DNA of 20,901 bases. Origin: Candidatus Falkowbacteria bacterium CG1_02_41_21 (GTDB lineage: Bacteria; Patescibacteriota; Patescibacteriia; Patescibacteriales; UBA12465). Under the pieces are notes generated by a model. The model ran no database searches, was not told the origin of the DNA, and worked only from the letters and a program-made list of their open reading frames with translations. The translations under genes were made by a program, and so were the position numbers. The DNA is taken from the NCBI GenBank assembly GCA_001871235.1, contig MNUV01000061.1, positions 1 to 20,901 on the forward strand, written 5' to 3'. Positions 1 through 7,471 of this stretch are shown here, one piece after another (position 1 is the first letter of the stretch; every line of letters begins with the position of its first letter).

Positions 1-20
1 CCACGGGCGTAAGGCCGTGG
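1..20. repeat. Short inverted repeat (CCACGG / CCGTGG)
   Basis: Arms of six bases at 1-6 and 15-20 flank an 8-base loop. It may be an RNA hairpin, or part of a repeated or mobile-element end that continues outside the window. Confidence 0.4.
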
Positions 21-49
21 AGTTTCATTTTAGAGGACTTTTTGTGTAA
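2..49 (+). CDS. Possible C-terminal tail of a gene entering from the left
   Basis: One forward frame is open from the window edge to a TAA at 47-49 and would encode the last 15 residues of a protein, ending in FRGLFV. The stretch is too short to assign. The frame overlaps a hairpin at 1-20 and is followed within a few bases by a strong hairpin at 53-78, as expected for the end of a transcription unit. It could equally be chance. Confidence 0.2.
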   Translation, partial: HGRKAVEFHFRGLFV

Positions 50-52
50 CTA

Positions 53-78
53 AAAACTCTCGCTGACGCGAGAGTTTT
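53..78. terminator. Perfect 11-bp hairpin, probable bidirectional terminator
   Basis: AAAACTCTCGC (53-63) pairs perfectly with GCGAGAGTTTT (68-78) around the loop TGAC. The A-tract and T-tract ends allow termination on either strand, although only four T follow on the plus strand and they belong to the stem. Immediately downstream is GGGACAGCCCC (79-89), a sequence type sometimes seen near REP/IS200-like elements. Confidence 0.6.
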
Positions 79-202
79 GGGACAGCCCCTTGGACCTGTT
101 TTTTATGAATAAAATAATATAATCCGTTTAATTTTATTATGAATATCATCATTTTAAATAATGTTATTTTTCTATCGGCTTAATCGCTGTTTTTCTTTAA
201 AT

Positions 203-231
203 TTTAAAATTTGGGGGAAAAGTGGTATAAT
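203..231 (+). promoter_or_regulatory. Promoter of the eamA-pilin-rdsA-rarA operon
   Basis: A perfect -10 TATAAT lies at 226-231 with an extended -10 TGG directly in front. A weak -35 TTTAAA lies at 203-208 with a 17-base spacer. Transcription would start near 238, leaving a leader of about 26 bases before the ATG at 264. The rest of 90-202 is AT-rich and shows nothing else. Confidence 0.65.
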
Positions 232-263
232 GTACTAAGTTTATATAAATTAATTATCGCTAT

Positions 264-686
264 ATGTGGTTACTTTATGCTTTGTTATCAGCTATTTTCG
301 CCGCGGGAGTGGCGATAGTCGGGAAGTTGGGGTTAAAAAATTTAGATTCGACGCTGGCGACAACCATTCGGTCGATTATTATGGCTTTATTTTTATTAGT
401 GGTCAGTTTTTCTTTGGGAAAATTTCGGAATTTTAATTTTCAGGAACTCTCCGGTCGTGATTGGAGATTGATTATCTGTACCGGTATTTTTGGCGCCTTG
501 TCTTGGTTATTTTATTTCTTTGCCTTGAAACATGGCTCGGCCACTCCGGTCGTGGCGATTGATCGTTTAAGTTTAGTGTTTGTTTTTGTCATGGCCCTAT
601 TATTTTTAGGCGAGAGCTTTTCTCTGAAAGCCTTGATTGGAGTGTTGTTGATGGTCGCCGGGGCGATTTTGCTTTCGATTAAATAA
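264..686 (+). CDS. Single-domain EamA/DMT-family membrane transporter
   Basis: This 140-residue protein is almost entirely hydrophobic, with about five membrane helices, and matches one EamA domain of the drug/metabolite transporter superfamily. Typical family features are the first helix with its G-K-x-G pattern, the mid-protein FYFFALKHGSATPVVA segment, and the end FLGESFSLKALIGVLLMVAG. Most members have two such domains (about 290 residues); one-domain proteins of 140 residues also form a known group and probably act as dimers. The substrate cannot be told. The ATG at 264 follows a good promoter and has no Shine-Dalgarno sequence. It is the first gene of the operon; the next gene starts 27 bases later. 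Confidence 0.85.
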   Translation: MWLLYALLSAIFAAGVAIVGKLGLKNLDSTLATTIRSIIMALFLLVVSFSLGKFRNFNFQELSGRDWRLIICTGIFGALSWLFYFFALKHGSATPVVAIDRLSLVFVFVMALLFLGESFSLKALIGVLLMVAGAILLSIK

Positions 687-713
687 TATTTATAAAAGTC
701 AGCCAATGATTAT

Positions 714-1166
714 ATGAAAAACAAACCAGCTTTTGCCACCATGGAGGCTCTAGCGGCGGTGTTGATAATCGGTTTTTTAATTGTCATTTTTATTTTGTTT
801 ATTCATCCGCCCAAGCAATTTGCTGATGCCCGGAATGTTCGTCGGACTTCCAATGTCGGAACTATCTTAACCGCCCTCAATCAATATATAATTGATAATG
901 GCGCCGGGCCGCCGGGGGTTGATGGTATTTGGCGAGTTTTAGGCACGGCTGATTCCGGTTGTAATATTAATTGTGCAAAAAAAATTCCGACCGGAATTGA
1001 AGCTGCCGGTTGTTTGGACTTAACGCCATATTTAGTTCCGAAGTATTTACTTAATATTCCCAGTGATCCGAAGCTCGGGAAGCCGGAGATAACTTATTAC
1101 GCCGTGAGGCAGACAATTAATGGTCGGATTGAGGTCTTGTCTTGCGGCTTGGAATCAAATCAGTAA
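714..1166 (+). CDS. Type IV prepilin-like (pseudopilin) protein
   Basis: This 150-residue protein begins with a short basic leader (MKNKPA) followed by FATME and a hydrophobic helix to about residue 30. That is the class III signal of type IV pilins, with the conserved Glu at +5 (E11). The usual Gly at -1 is Ala (A6), and the usual FTLIE is FATME. After the helix come segments typical of the PilE/GspG fold: RNVRRTSNVGTILTALNQY, then the C-terminal IPSDPKLGKPEITYYAV. Four cysteines in the globular part could form disulfides. It is probably processed by a prepilin peptidase and built into a pilus or pseudopilus. No other pilus genes are in the window. The next gene starts 11 bases later if its ATG is used. 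Confidence 0.75.
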   Translation: MKNKPAFATMEALAAVLIIGFLIVIFILFIHPPKQFADARNVRRTSNVGTILTALNQYIIDNGAGPPGVDGIWRVLGTADSGCNINCAKKIPTGIEAAGCLDLTPYLVPKYLLNIPSDPKLGKPEITYYAVRQTINGRIEVLSCGLESNQ

Positions 1167-1177
1167 TTTTTGTTATT

Positions 1178-2431
1178 ATGAAATATGATCTAGCGATAAT
1201 TGGCGGCGGGCCGAGCGGAATGATGGCGGCGGGCCGAGCGGGAGCTTTGGGCGCCAAGGTTGTTTTATTGGAAAAAAACTTAAAGTTGGGAACCAAGCTT
1301 TTGGCGACCGGTGGCGGTCGCTGTAATCTGACTAATATTAAAAATAAACGGGAAGTGGCTAATGGTTTCGGGGTTAATGGCCGGTGGCTGTTGTCGGGGT
1401 TAAGTAAATTCGGGCCGGAGGAATTGATTGAATTTTTTAACAGGCGCGGTTTGGAAACTAAGATTGAAGAGAATGATAGGGTTTTTCCTAAAAATAATTC
1501 AGCTCAGGCCGTGCTTCAGATTATGCTTGATTATTTAGCTTCATCCCAAGTGGATATTAAGTTGGGAGCTGAAGTCAAAAAAGTGATTAAGGTTGAAAAT
1601 AGAATAAAAAAATTAATATTAGCCGATGCGAGAGAAGTAATGGCCGATAGATTTATATTTTGTTCCGGAGGGAAGTCATATCCTTTAACCGGTTCAACCG
1701 GCGATGCTTATAGGTGGCTGAAACAATTGGGTCATAAGATTATTGCTCCCCGACCGGCTCTAACTCCCATTATTCTTAAAGATAAGTTTATTAAAGATTT
1801 GGAGGGGCTAAGTTTGAATGAGGTCGGAGTCAGTTGTTACCGGGATGATAATAAAAAACTTGATGCGGCGACGGGTCCGGTGATATTTACGGCCAATGGC
1901 CTGAGTGGGCCGACAATTTTAAATCTGAGCGGGATTATCGGTCGAGTTAATCCTAGAGATCTGCGACTGCGGATTGATTTTTTCCCCGATTTGGATTTTT
2001 CGGAGTTAGATCAAAAGCTCCAAACAGAATTTAGCGTCGGCCAGAGATTGCTCAAAAACGCTTTAAGTCGATTAATTCCGCCTCGGCTGGCCGGTGTTCT
2101 GATTAATTTGTCCGGTATCAGTTCACAGAAAAAATTGAATATTATCACCAGGGAAGAACGGAAAATACTCGCTCATCTTTTAAAGGAATTTAATTTGACG
2201 GTTTTTGGTTTGGCCGGATATGACCGGGCCATGGTGACGGCCGGCGGAGTTGATTTAAAAGAAGTTGATCCCGGGGCGATGCGATCTAAAATCATTGAAA
2301 ATTTGTATTTCGCCGGTGAAATTTTAGATTTAGACGGCCCGACCGGGGGTTATAATCTTCAACTTTGCTGGACCAGCGGTTATTTGGCGGGAGAGAGCGC
2401 GGCGCAACAAGATAATAATAAAATTAAATAA
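1178..2431 (+). CDS. BaiN/RdsA (HI0933, YhiN) family FAD-dependent oxidoreductase
   Basis: This 417-residue flavoprotein has an N-terminal Rossmann motif GGGPSG (residues 9-14), the family signature TGGGRCNLTN near residue 50, a middle CSGGKSYPLTGSTGD block and the C-terminal VTAGGV and GPTGGYNLQ segments around the FAD. E. coli YhiN of this family has been reported as RdsA, which makes dihydrouridine 2449 in 23S rRNA; BaiN of gut clostridia acts on bile acids. An rRNA role fits a reduced genome better, but that is inference. I chose ATG 1178: it stands right before the conserved Rossmann strand, whereas an upstream TTG at 1142 would overlap the pilin gene. The stop overlaps the rarA start by one base (TAATG), suggesting translational coupling. 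Confidence 0.9.
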   Translation: MKYDLAIIGGGPSGMMAAGRAGALGAKVVLLEKNLKLGTKLLATGGGRCNLTNIKNKREVANGFGVNGRWLLSGLSKFGPEELIEFFNRRGLETKIEENDRVFPKNNSAQAVLQIMLDYLASSQVDIKLGAEVKKVIKVENRIKKLILADAREVMADRFIFCSGGKSYPLTGSTGDAYRWLKQLGHKIIAPRPALTPIILKDKFIKDLEGLSLNEVGVSCYRDDNKKLDAATGPVIFTANGLSGPTILNLSGIIGRVNPRDLRLRIDFFPDLDFSELDQKLQTEFSVGQRLLKNALSRLIPPRLAGVLINLSGISSQKKLNIITREERKILAHLLKEFNLTVFGLAGYDRAMVTAGGVDLKEVDPGAMRSKIIENLYFAGEILDLDGPTGGYNLQLCWTSGYLAGESAAQQDNNKIK

Positions 2432-3630
2432 TGCCTATGGATAAAGTAACCAGCCTACCTTTAGCGACTTATTTTCGACCGCAGAAGCTGGTTGATTTTG
2501 TGGGACACGAGAGGATTTTAAATGAGACCGGTTTTTTATATTCGGCTATAAAAAATGATCGAGTGCCGTCTTTGATATTTTGGGGACCGCCGGGAACCGG
2601 GAAAACAACTCTGGCTTTGATTATCGCCCAAGAAACCCAGGCCGATTTTTTACAGCTCTCGGCCGTTAATAGCGGCGTCAAAGATTTACGTCAAATCGTG
2701 GAAAGAGCGGAAGCTAATGCTCGGATGAAGATTAAAACTATTTTATTTGTGGATGAGATTCATCGCTGGAATAAGGCCCAACAAGATGCGCTTTTGCCGG
2801 AAGTGGAAAACGGTCGCCTGATATTAATCGGGGCGACCACGGAAAATCCCAGCTTTGCTTTAAACTCCGCTTTATTATCTCGGGCCAAGGTGGTGGTTTT
2901 GGATTCTTTATCACCCGATAATTTGGCGGTGATTATCAATAATGCGGCTAAGAAATTAAAGGTTAAGTTAAAAGCTGATATTGTCTCGGTCATCGCTCGC
3001 TATGCCGATGGCGATGCGCGGGTAGCTTTAAACATTTTAGAAGCGGCCTGGCATCAGAGCTCTAGTCCGGACCTTAAGATTATTAAAGAAATCATCAATA
3101 AGCCGAATTTATTGTATGATAAAACGGGTGAACAGCACTATAATCTGATTTCAGCTTTGCATAAATCCATGCGCGGCGGCGATGCCAATGCTTCGCTTTA
3201 TTGGTTGGCGCGGATGATGGAGGGCGGAGAAGACCCGCTGTACGTGGCGCGGCGTTTATTGCGGTTTGCCAGTGAGGATGTGGGGCTGGCTAATAATAGC
3301 GCTTTGATGCTGGCTAATTCTGTGTTTGATGCTTGTCATAAATTGGGGTTGCCGGAGTGCAAAGTGCATTTAGCGCAACTCGTGGTTTATCTGGCCAAGT
3401 CTCCCAAAAGCGTCGCCGCTTATCACGCCTATGACGTGGCTAAAGCGGAAGTGGAGCAGAGCGGCTCTTTGCCGGTGCCGATTCATTTGAGAAATGCTCC
3501 GACCGGGCTGATGAAAGATTTGGGGTACGGGAAAGACTATAAGTATCCCCCCATGGAAGATAGTAGCGCCCAAGAATATCTGCCTAAAGAATTGAAAAAT
3601 AGCACTTTGGGAAAATTAACCTGGAAATAA
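2431..3630 (+). CDS. rarA: Replication-associated recombination ATPase RarA (MgsA/WHIP family)
   Basis: This 399-residue AAA+ ATPase is related to clamp-loader proteins and acts at stalled replication forks, probably as a tetramer. It has Walker A GPPGTGKT at residues 52-59, Walker B DEIH at 108-111 with the family-typical HRWNKAQQDALLPEVE, sensor 1 GATTENP, and the arginine-finger context LLSRAKVVVL. The C-terminal part contains the YWLARMMEGGEDPLYVARRL block specific to RarA/MgsA. Its length is slightly below the usual 420-450. The start overlaps the preceding stop by one base; a second ATG two codons in (2437) is also possible. It is the last gene of the operon, and no hairpin terminator follows before the next promoter. 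Confidence 0.95.
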   Translation: MPMDKVTSLPLATYFRPQKLVDFVGHERILNETGFLYSAIKNDRVPSLIFWGPPGTGKTTLALIIAQETQADFLQLSAVNSGVKDLRQIVERAEANARMKIKTILFVDEIHRWNKAQQDALLPEVENGRLILIGATTENPSFALNSALLSRAKVVVLDSLSPDNLAVIINNAAKKLKVKLKADIVSVIARYADGDARVALNILEAAWHQSSSPDLKIIKEIINKPNLLYDKTGEQHYNLISALHKSMRGGDANASLYWLARMMEGGEDPLYVARRLLRFASEDVGLANNSALMLANSVFDACHKLGLPECKVHLAQLVVYLAKSPKSVAAYHAYDVAKAEVEQSGSLPVPIHLRNAPTGLMKDLGYGKDYKYPPMEDSSAQEYLPKELKNSTLGKLTWK

Positions 3631-3643
3631 ATTAATCATCGGC

Positions 3644-3649
3644 TATAAT
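3644..3649 (+). promoter_or_regulatory. -10 box upstream of the surface-protein gene
   Basis: A perfect TATAAT lies 31 bases before the ATG at 3681, in the short gap after rarA. No convincing -35 stands at the right distance. Transcription would start near 3656. Confidence 0.5.
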
Positions 3650-3680
3650 TTATAGATTATGGCCAATGATTTAAAACTAT

Positions 3681-5036
3681 ATGAAAAAAATAAAGATTTG
3701 GGGCGGGTTGTTTGCCTTAGTTTTGGTTTTGGCTTTGGCCGGTTCGGCCTTAGCCAATGAATCAACTCCGAGCGAGTATGCTTGCAATCAAGACCCGATG
3801 TACACGCGCGATTTTAACGGGCAAGTAACTATTTCCGCTCGTTTGCGGGACATGCCCTGCATGGACGAGTCGGCGGTGATTAGAGTTTTGGCCAAGGACA
3901 AGGTGATAAAAGTTATTGGTGAAATGGATGGTTGGTATAAAGTGAAGGATTCCGATGGCCAGACCGGTTGGGTTGGGGCAACCTTGATTAAATCCACTGA
4001 GGCGGCGGTTACCTCGGACGCCGGCGAAGCGGCTACTGATACTGGTTTGGCGGCTCGTTTGAAAGGCTATATTCTCTTGCAGGTGGAGCAACATGGTGAA
4101 GCTTGGTATGTTAACCCGGTTAATAGTTTCCGTTATTTTTTGAAAGACGGTGAAACCGCTTTTAATGTTATGCGGAAAATGGGTTTGGGTATTTCCACCG
4201 CCAATCTGGAAAAATTGAAAGCCAAAGAAAAATCATTGGTTGACAGATTGAAAGGCAGAATCGTTCTGCAGGTGGAAAATCATGGTGAAGCTTATTACGT
4301 TAATCCCGTGACCGGTACTTTGAGTTATTTAAAAAACGGTTGGGAGGCCTATAATGTCATGCGGAATTTGAGTTTGGGAATTAAGGACTCCGATCTTTCC
4401 CAGATAGAGTCTCAGGACGTGGAAGAATATGATTCTGAGTCTGCTACCGCTGATAATTCTGGTAATTCCATCGCCTTGACCGGTGTTCTTTCTGGCCCTA
4501 AAGCCAATTTAGCTTGGACTTTAAATAATATGACCTCGTCTTTAGGCTTTAAAGTGGTAATGGCCGATCACGAAAATCCGGTTTATCCCGGCGATGAGTA
4601 TCATTATTATACCGATGCCAATCTGCGGACCGACGCTTGGGACAACCTGGCTGCCGGTACCTATTATTTCCGCGTCTGTGAATACTTAGGCGGGAAGTGC
4701 GGAGTGTATAGCAATAATATTAAATTGATAGTGCCGGACACAGCTGCCAATTCCGAGTCTGATGGCAGTATTACTTTGACTGGCTCGGTCAATGAAGAAG
4801 GTATCGGCATTTTGAATTGGACCCTGAACGACATGACTTCTCCCCTGGGCTTTAAGGTTGTGGCGGCCGGTCACGAAAATCCGGTTTATCCCGGCGACAC
4901 TTATCACTACTATTCCGACGCCGATCTTCGCACCGATTCCTGGAGTGATTTATCCGGCACTTCCTATTTCCGCGTCTGTGAGTATTTAGGCGGTAAATGC
5001 GGGGTATATAGTAATAATATAACGTTAGAATTTTAG
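3681..5036 (+). CDS. Secreted modular surface protein with SH3 domain and two pairs of tandem repeats
   Basis: This 451-residue protein has a clear signal peptide (KKIK, hydrophobic core, ALA) with cleavage predicted after A25. Next is a bacterial SH3 domain (about 48-104, with WYKV and GWVGATL), which in other proteins often binds the cell wall. Two copies of a domain of about 55 residues follow (about 124-180 and 186-243), each with LKG-I-LQVE, HGEA, YVNP and NVMR motifs. Last come two beta-rich copies of about 90 residues (from about 264 and 363), each with HENPVYPGD, RVCEYLGGKCGVYSNN and two cysteines that could pair. The C-terminal units look Ig- or FN3-like, and no catalytic site is visible. 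It probably acts at the cell surface; its exact role is not known. It is a single-gene unit with its own -10 box and terminator, and it uses the only TAG stop in the window. Confidence 0.75.
   Translation: MKKIKIWGGLFALVLVLALAGSALANESTPSEYACNQDPMYTRDFNGQVTISARLRDMPCMDESAVIRVLAKDKVIKVIGEMDGWYKVKDSDGQTGWVGATLIKSTEAAVTSDAGEAATDTGLAARLKGYILLQVEQHGEAWYVNPVNSFRYFLKDGETAFNVMRKMGLGISTANLEKLKAKEKSLVDRLKGRIVLQVENHGEAYYVNPVTGTLSYLKNGWEAYNVMRNLSLGIKDSDLSQIESQDVEEYDSESATADNSGNSIALTGVLSGPKANLAWTLNNMTSSLGFKVVMADHENPVYPGDEYHYYTDANLRTDAWDNLAAGTYYFRVCEYLGGKCGVYSNNIKLIVPDTAANSESDGSITLTGSVNEEGIGILNWTLNDMTSPLGFKVVAAGHENPVYPGDTYHYYSDADLRTDSWSDLSGTSYFRVCEYLGGKCGVYSNNITLEF
4050..4410 (+). repeat. Tandem domain repeat 1 within the surface protein
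   Basis: Two units, starting near 4050 and 4242, encode the same domain pattern of about 55 residues (LKG-I-LQVE, HGEA, YVNP, NVMR). At DNA level they share CATGGTGAAGCTT and other blocks but have diverged, so this is an old duplication. Confidence 0.8.
4468..5033 (+). repeat. Tandem domain repeat 2 within the surface protein
   Basis: Two units offset by about 300 bases encode similar beta-rich domains of about 90 residues. DNA identity is high in places: the segments at 4568-4594 and 4871-4897 are identical over 27 bases, and those at 4665-4681 and 4965-4981 over 17 bases. This points to a recent duplication or gene conversion. The offset changes from 303 to 300, so one codon was gained or lost. 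Confidence 0.9.
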
Positions 5037-5064
5037 GATTAATAGGGAATAGATAGTTGTTTAT

Positions 5065-5093
5065 AAAAACCCCATCTAAAAGGTGGGGTTTTT
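5065..5093. terminator. Intrinsic terminator after the surface-protein gene
   Basis: AAAAACCCCA (5065-5074) pairs with TGGGGTTTTT (5084-5093) around a 9-base loop. The stem ends in T-runs on both strands. Confidence 0.9.
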
Positions 5094-5099
5094 GGTTAT

Positions 5100-5128
5100 T
5101 GGACAATTCTTTCATATTATTCTATACT
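5100..5128 (+). promoter_or_regulatory. Promoter of the rlmH-uvrB-uvrA-uvrC operon
   Basis: A -35 TGGACA (5100-5105, five of six consensus bases) and a -10 TATACT (5123-5128) are separated by exactly 17 bases. Transcription would start near 5135, about 23 bases before the rlmH ATG. It lies just downstream of the preceding terminator. I saw no LexA-like palindrome here, so nothing indicates SOS control. Confidence 0.7.
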
Positions 5129-5157
5129 AAGTCTATATTTCCCCATAAGCCAATTCT

Positions 5158-5619
5158 ATGTTGAATATCACCATTCTATCAATTGGCGCGGTGAAAACTG
5201 ATTATTTCAAATTGGCTATAGCTGAATACCATAAAAGATTGGGCCCCCACGCTAAACTTAGCTTGGTGGAGCTAGCAGCTGAATCCTTTTCTGAGAGTCA
5301 GAAAATCGCAGCCAAGAAGAAGGAGGGAAAGAGAATTGCCGAGTACTTGTCTAGAAGGCCCGAAGCCCGAGTTTTTTTGTTGGATGAAAGAGGGATGGAG
5401 CTAACGTCGGTGGAGATGGCCCAAAAATTGGATAAGATTAATGAGCCGATTATCTTTGTTATCGGCGGTTCTTTGGGACTAGAGAAGGAACTATTAGAGC
5501 GTTATGAGAGGCTATCTTTGTCCCGGCTGACCTTTTTACATGAAATGACTAAAATGGTGCTCCTAGAGCAGATATATCGCTCAGTGGCGATTATAAACGG
5601 GAAAAACTATCATCATTAA
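5158..5619 (+). CDS. rlmH: 23S rRNA pseudouridine-1915 N3-methyltransferase RlmH
   Basis: This 153-residue SPOUT-class methyltransferase uses S-adenosylmethionine to methylate pseudouridine 1915 in helix 69 of 23S rRNA, on assembled 70S ribosomes. The C-terminal knot is well conserved: FVIGGSLG near residue 100, then LSRLTFLHEM and the end LLEQIYRSVAIINGKNYHH, close to the family's LLEQLYRA..ILNG.PYH. Its length is normal. The usual GG(P/A)xG in the knot reads GGSLG, which is close to family variation. It is the first gene of the operon, and uvrB follows after 5 bases. Its place with repair genes is probably chance packing. Confidence 0.95.
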   Translation: MLNITILSIGAVKTDYFKLAIAEYHKRLGPHAKLSLVELAAESFSESQKIAAKKKEGKRIAEYLSRRPEARVFLLDERGMELTSVEMAQKLDKINEPIIFVIGGSLGLEKELLERYERLSLSRLTFLHEMTKMVLLEQIYRSVAIINGKNYHH

Positions 5620-5624
5620 TCTAT

Positions 5625-7460
5625 ATGGGACTATTTAAGCTCCAATCAGACTTCAAGCCGGCCGGAGATCAAGCTCAGGCTATTTCTAAGCTATTTCAAG
5701 GCTTAGAGCAGGGCTATGACTATCAGACTCTTTTAGGTGTGACCGGTTCGGGCAAGACTTTTACCGTGGCCAACTTGATCACAAAAATTGAACAGCCGAC
5801 CCTGGTAATTGCTCCCAACAAGGCTTTGGCGGCGCAATTATATCGGGAATACAAGAACTTTTTTCCGGAAAATGATGTCCATTATTTCGTTTCCTACTAC
5901 GACTATTACCAACCGGAAGCTTATCTACCGATTACCGACACCTATATTGAAAAAGAAGCCATGATTAATCAAGAAATTGATCGTTTACGGCATGCAGCCA
6001 CTTCGGCTTTGTTGTCTCGCCGCGATGTCATTATCGTCGCTTCGGTCTCCTGTATTTACAACCTGGGCGTTCCCAATAGTTATATTGGATCCGCTCTACA
6101 TCTGGAAATAGGTCAAACTATGGTTCGGGCCGATTTGATTTCCCAACTGGTCAAAATCCAGTTTGAGCGAACGAGCGGACCGGTTGGTCGCGGTCAATTC
6201 CGAGTTCGAGGTGATGTTTTTGAGATTAGACCCAAGTCGGAAAATATTATCTATCGCTTAGAGCTGTTTGCCCAAAAAATATCCGATATTAATGTGATTG
6301 ATAATGTGACTAAAAATATCTTGGAGCACTTGAATGAAATTGTGATTTTTCCGCCGAAACATTTCGTCTCCACCAAACCGCAAATTGAGACGGCCATTAA
6401 AAGCATCCAAGAGGAGCTGAAAGAAAGATTGGAATATTTTAATGACAACAAGCTATATCTGGAGGCGGAACGCTTAGAACGGCGGACTCGATATGATATG
6501 GAAATGCTCAGAACCATCGGTTATTGCCATGGCATTGAAAATTACTCCCGCCATTTGGCCGGGAAGTTAAGCGGTGAAGCGCCGGATTCATTGTTGGCCT
6601 ATTTTCCCTGGAAAGACGGCCGGCCGGATTTTTTGACGATTATTGATGAGAGTCATATTTCCATTCCTCAAATTGGGGGCATGTATGCCGGCGATCGGTC
6701 GCGGAAGGAGACTTTGATAAAATACGGTTGGAGATTGCCGTCGGCGCTGGATAATCGCCCCTTACGTTTTCCGGAGTTCAAACAGCGCATCGGCCGCGTC
6801 ATTTTTACCACCGCGACTCTGGGTATTTTTGAGAAAGAGAATTCTAAGCAAATTGCGGAACAGATTATTCGTCCGACCGGGTTGATTGATCCCGAGATTG
6901 AAGTTCGGCCGGTGTTTGACAAGGCGAGAAATTACAGTCAAATCAACGATATTATGGCCGAAATTGAGGTTTTAGCTAAAAAGGGCGAACGGGTCATCGT
7001 CAACACTCTCACCAAGAAACAGGCCGAAGATCTGGATTCATTCTTACGGGGCAAGGGATTTAAGAGTAATTATTTGCATTCGGACATCAAGACTTTTGAA
7101 CGGACGGAAATATTAAAGAATTTTCGCCTAGGTCAGTTTGATGTCTTGATCGGGGTTAATCTGCTGCGCGAAGGTTTGGATTTGCCGGAAGTGACTCTGG
7201 TGGCGATTCTGGATGCTGACCGGGAAGGATTTTTGCGGAGTGAGACGTCGCTCATGCAAACTATGGGTCGGGCGGCGCGCAATGTCTCGGGCAAGATTAT
7301 TCTTTATGCCGACCAAGAAACTAATTCCATGAAAAAAGCGATAGCGGAGGTTAATAGGAGAAGAATCAGACAGGTGGCTTATAACCAGAAACATCATATT
7401 ACGCCGAAGACTATCATTAAAAAAATTGAAGATCTTCTGGAATTAGCCGAAGATAAATAA
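5625..7460 (+). CDS. uvrB: Excinuclease ABC subunit B, lacking the C-terminal UVR domain
   Basis: UvrB is the damage-verifying helicase-like ATPase of nucleotide excision repair; it is loaded by UvrA and then recruits UvrC. This 611-residue protein has Walker A GVTGSGKT (38-45), the beta-hairpin tyrosines Y91, Y92, Y94 and Y95 (YYDYYQPEAY), the DESH box (followed by IS rather than the usual VT), the LLREGLDLPEV block and motif VI QTMGRAARN. The usual protein has about 660-700 residues and ends in a UVR motif of about 35 residues that binds UvrC. Here the protein stops right after ITPKTIIKKIEDLLEL, so that motif is missing. The stop is a clean TAA and only 11 bases precede the next gene, so no frameshifted UVR is hidden downstream. 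Confidence 0.97.
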   Translation: MGLFKLQSDFKPAGDQAQAISKLFQGLEQGYDYQTLLGVTGSGKTFTVANLITKIEQPTLVIAPNKALAAQLYREYKNFFPENDVHYFVSYYDYYQPEAYLPITDTYIEKEAMINQEIDRLRHAATSALLSRRDVIIVASVSCIYNLGVPNSYIGSALHLEIGQTMVRADLISQLVKIQFERTSGPVGRGQFRVRGDVFEIRPKSENIIYRLELFAQKISDINVIDNVTKNILEHLNEIVIFPPKHFVSTKPQIETAIKSIQEELKERLEYFNDNKLYLEAERLERRTRYDMEMLRTIGYCHGIENYSRHLAGKLSGEAPDSLLAYFPWKDGRPDFLTIIDESHISIPQIGGMYAGDRSRKETLIKYGWRLPSALDNRPLRFPEFKQRIGRVIFTTATLGIFEKENSKQIAEQIIRPTGLIDPEIEVRPVFDKARNYSQINDIMAEIEVLAKKGERVIVNTLTKKQAEDLDSFLRGKGFKSNYLHSDIKTFERTEILKNFRLGQFDVLIGVNLLREGLDLPEVTLVAILDADREGFLRSETSLMQTMGRAARNVSGKIILYADQETNSMKKAIAEVNRRRIRQVAYNQKHHITPKTIIKKIEDLLELAEDK

Positions 7461-7471
7461 TTTATATTTTT

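Noticed and set aside
1142..1177. A TTG start for the BaiN/RdsA gene
   Set aside because: It would overlap the prepilin gene and add 12 residues before the conserved Rossmann strand. The ATG at 1178 fits the family.
3762..4094. A 110-codon minus-strand frame opposite the surface-protein gene
   Set aside because: It has no recognisable motif and the plus strand is clearly coding. It is a shadow frame.
4050..4410. Repeat array of CRISPR or satellite type
   Set aside because: The repeats are in frame within one gene and encode protein domains. There are no spacers.
5094..5157. LexA/SOS box in front of the repair operon
   Set aside because: I saw no GAAC-N4-GTTC or CTGT-N8-ACAG dyad near the promoter.
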